Of a DNA stretch of 6,649 bases, positions 1-5,605 are shown piece after piece. The position numbers and the translations under genes are program-made. The notes under the pieces are model-generated. The model was not told the origin of the DNA. It ran no database searches and saw nothing but the letters and a program-made list of their open reading frames with translations. Numbering within the stretch: the stretch's first letter is position 1; each line of letters opens with the position of its first letter. Origin of the DNA: an uncultured Synergistales bacterium (GTDB lineage Bacteria; Synergistota; Synergistia; Synergistales; Aminobacteriaceae); NCBI GenBank assembly GCA_905233295.1, contig CAJODX010000060.1, forward strand, positions 1 to 6,649, in the 5' to 3' direction.

Positions 1-289
1 CCGCACCTGAAGCTATCCCGAGCGTGTAGGGTTCGGCAAGAGGATTTATCAAAAGAGCCTGAAGAACAACTCCGGCGGTACTCAAAAGCCCTCCTGTGAA
101 AATCGAAGATAAAATGCGCGGAAGTCTTACTGAACGAATAATGACCGACTGCGGCGAAGAATCAGACTGAAACAAAAATTTAATCACCTCGGGCAAAGGA
201 ATTTTCCATTCTCCCGAAGTGATTCTGAAAATTGAAATAAAAATTAAAAGAATGAAAAGAAAAGTTTTTTTCTTAATCAACAAGTTCAC
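1..289 (-). CDS. FecCD/BtuC-family ABC importer permease, N-terminal part (cut by window edge)
   Basis: This is the first 96 codons of an inner-membrane permease of the type that imports iron-siderophore, heme or cobalamin. The frame is open from a GTG at 289 to the window edge. It shows a short basic N-terminus (residues 6-8 KKK), a hydrophobic first helix (about 9-21), and then the family signature: RLPRIL at 55-60, GG at 66-67, Gly73, Gln77, INPLAEP at 81-87 and LGIASGA at 90-96. That pattern (R-L-P-R, a G-rich helix, Q, N-P-L-A-x-P, L-G-x-x-x-G-A) is typical of BtuC, FecD and FhuB. The GTG start overlaps the 3' end of the chelatase gene by 17 bases, which implies coupled translation. In-frame TTG codons at 283 and 280 are alternative starts, and no strong ribosome binding site precedes any of them. 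The substrate cannot be told from this fragment. The identity is strong; the start is uncertain. Confidence 0.85.
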   Translation of the reverse strand, partial: MNLLIKKKTFLFILLIFISIFRITSGEWKIPLPEVIKFLFQSDSSPQSVIIRSVRLPRILSSIFTGGLLSTAGVVLQALLINPLAEPYTLGIASGA

Positions 290-1154
290 GAATTTTTTTC
301 ACGAAATCTTTTGCGATGTTTTCATCTTCGCCAAGTCCGACAAGATATGCCGAAATATTTTCATAGCCTTTTGACTTCAAGATATTGAGCCAAGATTCTT
401 CATCTTCTTCACCGGCTAAATCGTTGTTGGCATGATCTCCTGCAACAATCATCAAAGGCGAAAGAACGAGTTTTTTAATTTCCGGGTGTCTTTTCAGATT
501 CGCGGCAACGTCATCAATCTCCGGTGCAGCCTCAACAGTTCCCAAGAAAAATCTTCCGTAAAGTTTTTTGTCGAGTTCAACCTGCAGCAGCGAGTAAAGC
601 GCGTTCGCAAAATGTTCCGGCGTTCCGTGTCCCATTAAAATGATTCCTGTTTCTTTATCTTCGAGCTGTTTTTTGAAACGCGAAATCAAAATCTCAGCCA
701 TTCGTTCACAGTCTTTTGAACTGTTCATAAAAGGCTTTCCGAGTTTGAGCTTATCGAAACCGTATTTGCCTTTTAAAACTTTGAACGCTGAATAAACATT
801 TTTAATCTCGTCATATTCTTCGCCGGGAATAATATGCGTAGGCATAATATAAACGTCTTCAAAGCCTTCATCGTTTAATTTTGCGAGAGCCTCAACAGGA
901 TTTGAAATATTTTCGTTAAATTCTCTTGCGAGTTTGCGACGGATTATGTTTGACGTGAAAGCTAAACGGACTTCAAAATCGGGAAAAGAATTTTTTGCGG
1001 CGTTCACGAGATTGTCAATAGCCTTTCGGGCTTCGGGCATTGATGTGCCGAACGAAACGATTAAAATTGCCGATTTTTCTTTTTCTTCAGCAAAAGACAC
1101 TGACGGACACAAAAACAGAGAAAGCAAAATAAAAGCGCATAAAATTTTTTGCAT
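273..1154 (-). CDS. cbiK: Exported CbiK-type sirohydrochlorin chelatase (class II chelatase)
   Basis: The product is a CbiK-family chelatase of 293 residues counted from the ATG at 1154. The family inserts Co2+ (some members Fe2+) into sirohydrochlorin. Residues 1-22 form a signal peptide: MQK, a hydrophobic core, then SFA before Glu23, a likely signal peptidase I site. The mature part opens with LIVSFGTSMPEARKAI at 31-46. Other family motifs are PTHIIPGEEY (105-114), MGHGTPEH (174-181), TVEA (206-209) and PLMIVAGDHANNDLAGEE (233-250). By family comparison His176, Glu208 and His241 are the expected metal ligands. A signal peptide is absent from the cytoplasmic Salmonella enzyme but present in the periplasmic CbiK of Desulfovibrio vulgaris, which was proposed to act in iron or heme handling. 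The permease gene downstream overlaps it. The reading frame extends upstream to 1223, but those 23 residues would bury the signal peptide and overlap the preceding gene by 8 bases. A TTG at 1160 has better ribosome-binding-site spacing (6 bases) than the ATG (12). Confidence 0.9.
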   Translation of the reverse strand: MQKILCAFILLSLFLCPSVSFAEEKEKSAILIVSFGTSMPEARKAIDNLVNAAKNSFPDFEVRLAFTSNIIRRKLAREFNENISNPVEALAKLNDEGFEDVYIMPTHIIPGEEYDEIKNVYSAFKVLKGKYGFDKLKLGKPFMNSSKDCERMAEILISRFKKQLEDKETGIILMGHGTPEHFANALYSLLQVELDKKLYGRFFLGTVEAAPEIDDVAANLKRHPEIKKLVLSPLMIVAGDHANNDLAGEEDEESWLNILKSKGYENISAYLVGLGEDENIAKDFVKKIRELVD

Positions 1155-1166
1155 ATTCAAACAATA

Positions 1167-1171
1167 CTCCC
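1167..1171 (-). promoter_or_regulatory. Ribosome binding site of the exported chelatase gene
   Basis: The minus strand reads AGGGAG just before the chelatase gene. The GGGAG core lies 6 bases from an in-frame TTG at 1160 and 12 bases from the ATG at 1154. It supports translation starting here, at the signal peptide, rather than at the more distant codon at 1223. The choice between TTG and ATG changes the protein by two residues only. Confidence 0.55.
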
Positions 1172-1188
1172 TGGGAATTTTTTTTATT

Positions 1189-1194
1189 ATTATA
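1189..1194 (-). promoter_or_regulatory. Possible -10 element upstream of the chelatase gene
   Basis: A perfect TATAAT lies on the minus strand in the 61-base gap between the acetyltransferase stop and the chelatase start. It would place transcription start near 1182, upstream of the GGGAG ribosome binding site. No convincing -35 hexamer is seen at 16-18 bases, and the stretch is AT-rich, so the match may be chance. If real, the chelatase-permease pair is a separate transcription unit. I saw no clear Fur box or cobalamin riboswitch; the gap is too short for the latter. Confidence 0.3.
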
Positions 1195-1215
1195 CGCCTG
1201 AAGGGAAAAAAATCA

Positions 1216-1854
1216 CTAGTCATTTTGAATTTCTTTTATTACTTTGCACGGGTTGCCGGCAGCAAAACTGTTTGCGGGAATATTTTTTGTAACGACGCTT
1301 CCAGCCCCGATAACGCTCCCTGCTCCTATCGTTACGCCGCCTGAGACCGTAACATTTGACGCAAGCCAGCAGTTGTCTTCAATCACGATTGGACGGGCAT
1401 ATTCAAGGATTATTAATTCGCCGTCAGAATTTTTTCGGGGATTCCGTTCTTTGAATTTGAGCGGATGAACAGGCGTTAAAAGAGAAACTCCCGTTCCGAG
1501 CATTACGTTATCGCCGATTTTCACCGGACAGACATCAAGAATCGTTGTATTGAAATTCGCGTAAAAATTTTTTCCGATGAAAGTGTTCAAACCGTAATCG
1601 AAATAAATCGGACCTTGAAAATAAATTTCGTTATCGTCAAACGCAGGCAACAGCTCTTTGAGAATCGCGCATCGTGTTTCTTCATCAGTTTCAAAAGTCT
1701 GGTTAAACTGAGTGCAGAGTCTGTGAGCCTTATGACGCAGTTTTACAAGCTCAGGGTCTGCCGGATTATATAAATCGCCGTTAATCATTTTTTCAAATTC
1801 AGTCATAAAATTTTTCATCTCCATTTTTGTTTCCATTTTAGCAAAAAACGACAT
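1216..1854 (-). CDS. Hexapeptide-repeat sugar O-acetyltransferase (maltose/galactoside acetyltransferase family)
   Basis: This is a left-handed beta-helix acyltransferase that moves an acetyl group from acetyl-CoA to a sugar hydroxyl, probably in the cytoplasm as a trimer. In 212-residue numbering, the N-terminal Mac domain is at about 18-72 (EKMINGDLYNPADPEL at 21-36). Hexapeptide repeats run from about 92 to 190 (FIGKNF, VKIGDNVMLG, VTIGAGSVIGAGSVVTK), and the usual tail AAGNPCKVIKEI is at 198-209. His130 in TPVHPL matches the catalytic histidine of LacA. The start is uncertain. The coordinates use the ATG at 1854, preceded only by a weak AGG. The ATG at 1806 (MTEFEKM) gives 196 residues and fits the family N-terminus better; ATGs at 1836, 1824 and 1818 are also possible. 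The true acceptor is unknown, since these enzymes are often named for maltose without proof. It lies 81 bases after rnfB and behind a terminator, so it is probably unrelated to Rnf. Confidence 0.88.
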   Translation of the reverse strand: MSFFAKMETKMEMKNFMTEFEKMINGDLYNPADPELVKLRHKAHRLCTQFNQTFETDEETRCAILKELLPAFDDNEIYFQGPIYFDYGLNTFIGKNFYANFNTTILDVCPVKIGDNVMLGTGVSLLTPVHPLKFKERNPRKNSDGELIILEYARPIVIEDNCWLASNVTVSGGVTIGAGSVIGAGSVVTKNIPANSFAAGNPCKVIKEIQND

Positions 1855-1873
1855 AATAACCTAACTTTAAACA

Positions 1874-1903
1874 TAAAAAAATCTCTGAGATTTTTCAGAG
1901 ATT
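1874..1903 (-). terminator. Rho-independent terminator of the rnf operon
   Basis: On the minus strand a perfect 9-bp stem AATCTCTGA / TCAGAGATT (1903-1895 pairing with 1888-1880) closes a 6-base loop and runs into T residues at 1879-1875. It begins 33 bases after the rnfB stop codon and ends about 20 bases before the longest acetyltransferase start. The plus strand is also T-rich beyond the stem (1904-1916), so it could work in both directions, but no plus-strand gene needs it. The stem has only three G-C pairs, so read-through into the acetyltransferase is possible. Confidence 0.8.
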
Positions 1904-1935
1904 CTTTTGTTTTTTAACTTGAAAATGTTAAATTT

Positions 1936-2769
1936 TTACGCGCTTTTTGCCAGCACTTCAACTTTTTCGCCCTTCTTAATGCACTTTGCCGGACATTTTT
2001 CAGCGCATTTTCCGCACTTGATGCACTTCGACTGGTCTATTACAGCTAAGTCGTTCACCATTTCAATGGCGTGGACAGGGCAGACTCTTGTGCAGAGCGT
2101 ACAGCCGATACAGCCTGCTGAACATACGCTCTTGACCATCGGTCCTTTCCAGTGCGAGTTACAAGCTACAACGACATCTGCAGCCTTCGGAATAAGCGTG
2201 AAAATTCCCTTTGGACACGCAGCAACACAAGCTCCGCAGGCAACACAGTTGTCAACGTTGACTTTCGGCAAACCGTCATCGCCCATTGAAAGAGCATTAA
2301 AATTGCAAACACTGATGCAAGTTCCAAGACCTATACAGCCGAACGGGCATGAATTGGGTGAACCGCCCGGAATCGTTGCGGCACTCCGGCAATCTTTTAT
2401 TCCGTCATAAATTAACTGGCGCGGTGAAGCATCTTTCGTTCCTTTGCATTTAAGGAACGCTCTCATAGGCACAGATTCACCTGCTGCGACTCCCATGATT
2501 GAAGCAATTTTTTCCGCAACAGGCGCACCGCCGACAGAACATTTATTGACAGCCGCACCGTCATTCACAACTCCTGAAGCATAACCATCGCAGCCGGGAT
2601 AGCCGCAGCCTCCGCAGTTTGCACCGGGCAAAGCAGCTCGAATCAAGCCTATTCTCTCGTCCTGATGAACCATGAAAACTATTGAGGCTATCGCAAGAAG
2701 CACTCCGAAAACTCCGCCCATTACTCCCATTAAAACAAGGGGCGTTACAAATACGTGCATTATATCCAT
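1936..2769 (-). CDS. rnfB: Rnf complex subunit B, multi-cluster iron-sulfur ferredoxin-docking subunit
   Basis: RnfB is the electron entry subunit of the Rnf complex, taking electrons from reduced ferredoxin at the cytoplasmic face. The 277-residue protein has one N-terminal membrane helix (about 8-33). A four-cysteine [4Fe-4S] domain follows (Cys52, 55, 60 and 77, within NCGGCGYPGC). Four ferredoxin-like cysteine sets then run to the C-terminus: Cys141/145/151/155, Cys175/178/181/185, Cys220/223/226/230 and Cys249/252/255/259. Cys108, 127, 203, 216 and 263 lie outside these sets. By motif count it could carry at least five [4Fe-4S] clusters. This is the long form seen in anaerobes such as Acetobacterium, unlike the shorter RsxB of E. 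coli. The start at 2769 is fixed by AGGAGG seven bases upstream. It is the last gene of the operon, 12 bases after rnfA and followed by a terminator. Confidence 0.96.
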   Translation of the reverse strand: MDIMHVFVTPLVLMGVMGGVFGVLLAIASIVFMVHQDERIGLIRAALPGANCGGCGYPGCDGYASGVVNDGAAVNKCSVGGAPVAEKIASIMGVAAGESVPMRAFLKCKGTKDASPRQLIYDGIKDCRSAATIPGGSPNSCPFGCIGLGTCISVCNFNALSMGDDGLPKVNVDNCVACGACVAACPKGIFTLIPKAADVVVACNSHWKGPMVKSVCSAGCIGCTLCTRVCPVHAIEMVNDLAVIDQSKCIKCGKCAEKCPAKCIKKGEKVEVLAKSA

Positions 2770-2776
2770 TGCCGAG

Positions 2777-2782
2777 CCTCCT
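2777..2782 (-). promoter_or_regulatory. Ribosome binding site of rnfB, touching the rnfA stop codon
   Basis: AGGAGG lies seven bases before the ATG at 2769 and shares its first base with the last base of the rnfA TAA stop. This decides the rnfB start in favour of residue 1 rather than the internal Met4, and suggests translational coupling of rnfA and rnfB. Confidence 0.8.
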
Positions 2783-3369
2783 TATTTAATAATTCCTGTG
2801 AAGCCCATGAAAGCTATCGACATCAAACCCGCCGTTATCAGAGCCATTGGCAGACCTTGAAGACTTACAGGGATTCCTTCGTTGTCTTCGATGCGTTCAC
2901 GGATACCAGCCATCAATGAAATAGCGAGCAAAAATCCTAACGACGAGCCTAAAGCATTGACGAGTGCCGCCGCAAGTCCGTAGCCTTCGTTCATATTCAA
3001 GACTGCAACACCGAGAACAGCGCAGTTTGTCGTTATCAACGGCAGGAAAATTCCAAGCGACTTGTAAAGAACGGGATTTAATTTTTTCAGTGCAAGCTCA
3101 ACGAACTGTACAAGAGCCGCAATGACTAAAATAAACGACAGCGTATATAAATATTCAAGATGAAGAGGAACGAGAAGATAATTATATGTCAGCCATGTCA
3201 TCAAAGACGCGAGGACAATAACAAACACGACCGCCGCTCCCATTCCCTGAGCAGTCTTTAACTTCGAGCTTACGCCCATAAACGGACAGCAGCCAAGGAA
3301 TCTTGAAAGCAAAATGTTATGAACAAAAATCGAGCTTATGAAAAGCAAAACTAATTCAGTGAAAGTCAT
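2782..3369 (-). CDS. rnfA: Rnf complex membrane subunit A
   Basis: RnfA is an integral membrane protein that pairs with RnfE. In Rnf and the related Nqr complex the pair binds an iron-sulfur centre inside the membrane and forms part of the ion path. The 195-residue protein is hydrophobic, with about six predicted helices (near 5-22, 40-60, 72-92, 104-124, 133-153 and 172-192). It carries the expected cysteine motifs LGCCPFMG (25-32, Cys28 equivalent to the conserved one) and TTNCAVLG (113-120, Cys116). Other conserved blocks are LGIFLPLI (105-112) and LITAGLMSIAFMGF (177-190). Length matches the family. Its ATG overlaps the rnfE stop codon by one base (TAATG), and AGGAGG at 3385-3380 lies ten bases upstream. 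Translation is probably coupled to rnfE. Confidence 0.96.
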   Translation of the reverse strand: MTFTELVLLFISSIFVHNILLSRFLGCCPFMGVSSKLKTAQGMGAAVVFVIVLASLMTWLTYNYLLVPLHLEYLYTLSFILVIAALVQFVELALKKLNPVLYKSLGIFLPLITTNCAVLGVAVLNMNEGYGLAAALVNALGSSLGFLLAISLMAGIRERIEDNEGIPVSLQGLPMALITAGLMSIAFMGFTGIIK

Positions 3370-4076
3370 TACGCTTTCGCCTCCTCACATTCGGCTTTTT
3401 CTGTTTCGTTTTTGCCGCAGAATTTTGCCATTGCACAGCAACCGCAGCCGGAAGTTTTTGCTTCAGCCGGTGTCGCGCCGAGACCTTTTGCACGCGCCTG
3501 AATCGCTCTGAACGCTCCCATGCAGCAGCCGAGAATGATAAATCCGCCGGGTGCAAGAACGATTAACATAGCAGGCTCAAAACTCACGACGGGCATTCCG
3601 AACCACGTACCGCCGCCGAAAATTTCACGTACAGAGCCTAAGAACATCAGTGCTAGTGTAAAGCCCAAGCCCATTCCTACGCCGTCAAGAGCCGATTCAA
3701 GAACACCGTTTTTTGACGCGAACGCTTCAGCACGCGCAAGAATGATACAGTTGACAACGATTAACGGAATGAAAATTCCAAGCGATTTATTTAATTCAGG
3801 CGCAAAACCTTTCATTAAAAATTCTATGACCGTAACAAAGCCGGCAATAACGACAATAAAAATCGGTATTCTGACTTCATCGGGCACCATTTTGCGCAAA
3901 AGTGAAATGACTGCGTTCGATGCAATCAAAACGAACGTTGCCGCAATTCCCATTCCGAGTCCGTTCGCAACACTGGTCGTAACGGCAAGCGTTGGGCAAA
4001 GTCCGATACACTGAACAAATGTCGGATTTTCAGCTAAAATCCCGTTTGTGATGATTCCAAATTTACTCCGGCTCAA
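3369..4076 (-). CDS. rnfE: Rnf complex membrane subunit E, with cysteine-rich C-terminal tail
   Basis: RnfE is the membrane partner of RnfA. The 235-residue protein has about six hydrophobic helices and the family motifs GLCPTLAVTTS (25-35, Cys27), LGIFIPLIVVNCIILARAEAFA (99-120, Cys110) and a GMGLGFTLAL helix. Cys27 and Cys110 match the cysteines that hold the membrane iron-sulfur centre in Rnf/Nqr pairs. After the last helix (about 170-190) comes a tail of about 40 residues with Cys211, 213, 214, 220 and 230, which E. coli RsxE lacks as far as I recall. The start is a TTG at 4076: it gives the normal family N-terminus, lies three bases after the rnfG stop, and has AGGGG 11 bases upstream inside the rnfG end. 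No in-frame ATG or GTG lies nearby. The gene overlaps rnfA by one base. Confidence 0.95.
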   Translation of the reverse strand: MSRSKFGIITNGILAENPTFVQCIGLCPTLAVTTSVANGLGMGIAATFVLIASNAVISLLRKMVPDEVRIPIFIVVIAGFVTVIEFLMKGFAPELNKSLGIFIPLIVVNCIILARAEAFASKNGVLESALDGVGMGLGFTLALMFLGSVREIFGGGTWFGMPVVSFEPAMLIVLAPGGFIILGCCMGAFRAIQARAKGLGATPAEAKTSGCGCCAMAKFCGKNETEKAECEEAKA

Positions 4077-4079
4077 TTT

Positions 4080-4652
4080 TTATTCAGCCCCTTTCAAATT
4101 CCTGTTCCAGTATTCAACTGCGGCATTAACTCCGCTTGTTACGGCGTTCGATGTGATAGTTGCGCCTGAGATTGCCGCGATTTCGTCAGCTCCCGAAGCC
4201 GCGCCTTTAACAACTTTCAAAGGCAGGATTTCTTTGTCATTGAACTGTTCATAAAACTCAGGCTCTGTTGATTTTGCGCCAAGTCCGGGAGTTTCTGAAT
4301 GATTCAAAATGTTGATTGCCTTAACTCCTCCGTCTTTTGTAACGCCCACGATGAACGTAACGATACCGCCGTAGCCTTTCGAGCCTACGGTGATGCACCA
4401 ACCTGCAAGACCGTTTGTGTCCGTGCCTTTCTGAACGTCAGAGACAAATTCATCTTCTTTTATCTCAAAAGTTTCAAAATTTTCTGCGGCTGGCATAACG
4501 ATTCTGAATGCTGCGTTGCGTGCTTCCTGTTCAACTCTCGCGATTGCCTGAGAGGTGTAATGCTGAACGACTCCCAAAATCAAACCTGTTACGGCTGTTA
4601 CCGCGAAAAGAGTTCCGCCTAAATGAAGAGCTTTTTTAATATTTGCATTCAT
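4080..4652 (-). CDS. rnfG: Rnf complex subunit G, covalent FMN carrier
   Basis: RnfG is a single-helix membrane-anchored flavoprotein that carries FMN linked to a threonine by a phosphoester bond, with its domain outside the cytoplasm. The 190-residue protein has one N-terminal helix (about 10-30), the conserved ETPGLGAK stretch (120-127), and the flavinylation site SGATITS at 162-168 with Thr165 as the expected attachment residue. The GYGG at 93-96 is also typical of FMN-binding domains. Flavinylation needs an ApbE transferase, and no apbE gene is in this window. The ATG at 4652 lies three bases after the rnfD stop. Its Shine-Dalgarno region is a run of six G residues within the rnfD end, ten bases upstream. 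Length is normal for the family. Confidence 0.95.
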   Translation of the reverse strand: MNANIKKALHLGGTLFAVTAVTGLILGVVQHYTSQAIARVEQEARNAAFRIVMPAAENFETFEIKEDEFVSDVQKGTDTNGLAGWCITVGSKGYGGIVTFIVGVTKDGGVKAINILNHSETPGLGAKSTEPEFYEQFNDKEILPLKVVKGAASGADEIAAISGATITSNAVTSGVNAAVEYWNRNLKGAE

Positions 4653-4655
4653 AAT

Positions 4656-5603
4656 TTATTTGCCCCCCGTTCTCTTGAAGAAATTGCTTTTCGGTGCGCC
4701 CAAAATTCTCGGAGCTGTGTATTTGTCAATCAGCGGCACTGCTATGTTCATAATTAAAATCGAGAATGAAACTCCTTCAGGATAGCCGCCCCACGTTCTG
4801 ATTAACGCTGTTAAAAGTCCGCAGCCGAATGCGTAAATATATTGCCCTTTCGCGCTCATCGGTGAAGTCGTGTAATCTGTTGCCATAAAGAACGCTCCGA
4901 TTAAAAGACCGCCCGTGAAAATTTCAGCAGTGAAACTCCCGTGTCCGAACAGAGCGGCTAAAATTGCAGCCGTTGCGATATAAACAACAGGAATCCGCCA
5001 CGAAATAATTTCTTCCCAGATTAAATAAATTCCGCCGAGAATTAATAAAACCGAACTGACTTCGCCGATACAGCCTCCCATGTTGCCGACAAGCAAATCC
5101 CAGCAGGAAATTTCCACAGCCTTTCCGGCTTTCATTGCCGCCAGAGGAGTTGCGCCTGACATTCCCTGCACTGTCCACGTTGTCATAGATGTTGGCCATG
5201 AGATTAACATCATAGCGCGCGCGGCTAACGCAGGGTTGACAATGTTGCAGCCGATACCGCCGTAAAACTGTTTTACAACGATAATTGCGAAAATGCTTCC
5301 GCATACAGCCATCCATAAAGGCATTGTCGGAGGCAGATTATATGCGAGCAGAAGTCCTGTTACGACAGCGGAAAGATCTCCAAGCGTTGTTTTTGTTTTC
5401 ATTACGCATTTCTGCCAGATCCATTCGCTTACGATACAGGCGATAATACACGTCGCTATAACGGCAAGCGAACGAAGTCCAAGAAAATAAGTTCCGGCAA
5501 TTCCTGCGGGAAGCAAAGCAAGAATCACCGATGCCATTATCCCGCGAGTTGAAAATTCCGAATGAACGTGCGGTGATGTTGATACTGTTAGCTGTGTTGA
5601 CAT
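4656..5603 (-). CDS. rnfD: Rnf complex membrane subunit D, covalent FMN carrier
   Basis: RnfD is a polytopic membrane protein with covalent FMN, homologous to NqrB, and takes part in electron transfer coupled to ion movement. The 315-residue protein starts with a short cytoplasmic segment containing TSPHVHS (9-15) and continues with multiple hydrophobic helices. Conserved blocks include LLAYNLPPTMP (85-95), KQFYGGIGCNIVNPALAARA (111-130) and the flavinylation site SGATPLA at 149-155, with Thr152 as the attachment residue. Later blocks are ATDYTTSPMS (241-250) and GGYPEGVSFSILIMN (272-286). Length is within the family range. The ATG at 5603 lies two bases after the rnfC stop; a GGAGG in the rnfC end sits about 13 bases upstream, so translation is probably coupled. 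Confidence 0.96.
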   Translation of the reverse strand: MSTQLTVSTSPHVHSEFSTRGIMASVILALLPAGIAGTYFLGLRSLAVIATCIIACIVSEWIWQKCVMKTKTTLGDLSAVVTGLLLAYNLPPTMPLWMAVCGSIFAIIVVKQFYGGIGCNIVNPALAARAMMLISWPTSMTTWTVQGMSGATPLAAMKAGKAVEISCWDLLVGNMGGCIGEVSSVLLILGGIYLIWEEIISWRIPVVYIATAAILAALFGHGSFTAEIFTGGLLIGAFFMATDYTTSPMSAKGQYIYAFGCGLLTALIRTWGGYPEGVSFSILIMNIAVPLIDKYTAPRILGAPKSNFFKRTGGK

Positions 5604-5605
5604 AG

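Noticed and set aside
1155..1215. Cobalamin riboswitch or Fur box upstream of the chelatase
   Set aside because: The gap is far too short for a cobalamin riboswitch, and only a partial ATAATAATA-like match to a Fur site is present in generally AT-rich DNA.
1206..1220. Terminator after the acetyltransferase gene
   Set aside because: A run of seven T residues follows the stop on the minus strand, but no stem-loop precedes it; ACTAGT is only a 6-base palindrome.
1155..1223. N-terminal extension of the chelatase to the start codon at 1223 (23 extra residues)
   Set aside because: It would overlap the acetyltransferase stop, place charged residues before an obvious signal peptide, and cover the GGGAG ribosome binding site. 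It is better read as leader sequence.
934..1344. Plus-strand open frame of 136 codons spanning two minus-strand genes
   Set aside because: It lies antisense to two genes with full family motifs, its translation resembles no family I know, and it has no ribosome binding site of note.
1907..2410. Plus-strand open frame of 167 codons opposite rnfB
   Set aside because: It is antisense to the cysteine-rich region of rnfB; its low-complexity His/Thr/Gln-rich translation follows from the opposing codons.
3520..4014. Plus-strand open frame of 164 codons opposite rnfE
   Set aside because: It is a shadow of rnfE, whose conserved motifs account for the sequence completely.
4924..5316. Second minus-strand frame of 130 codons inside rnfD
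   Set aside because: It is out of frame with rnfD, which has a continuous open frame and all family motifs here; the alternative translation looks random.
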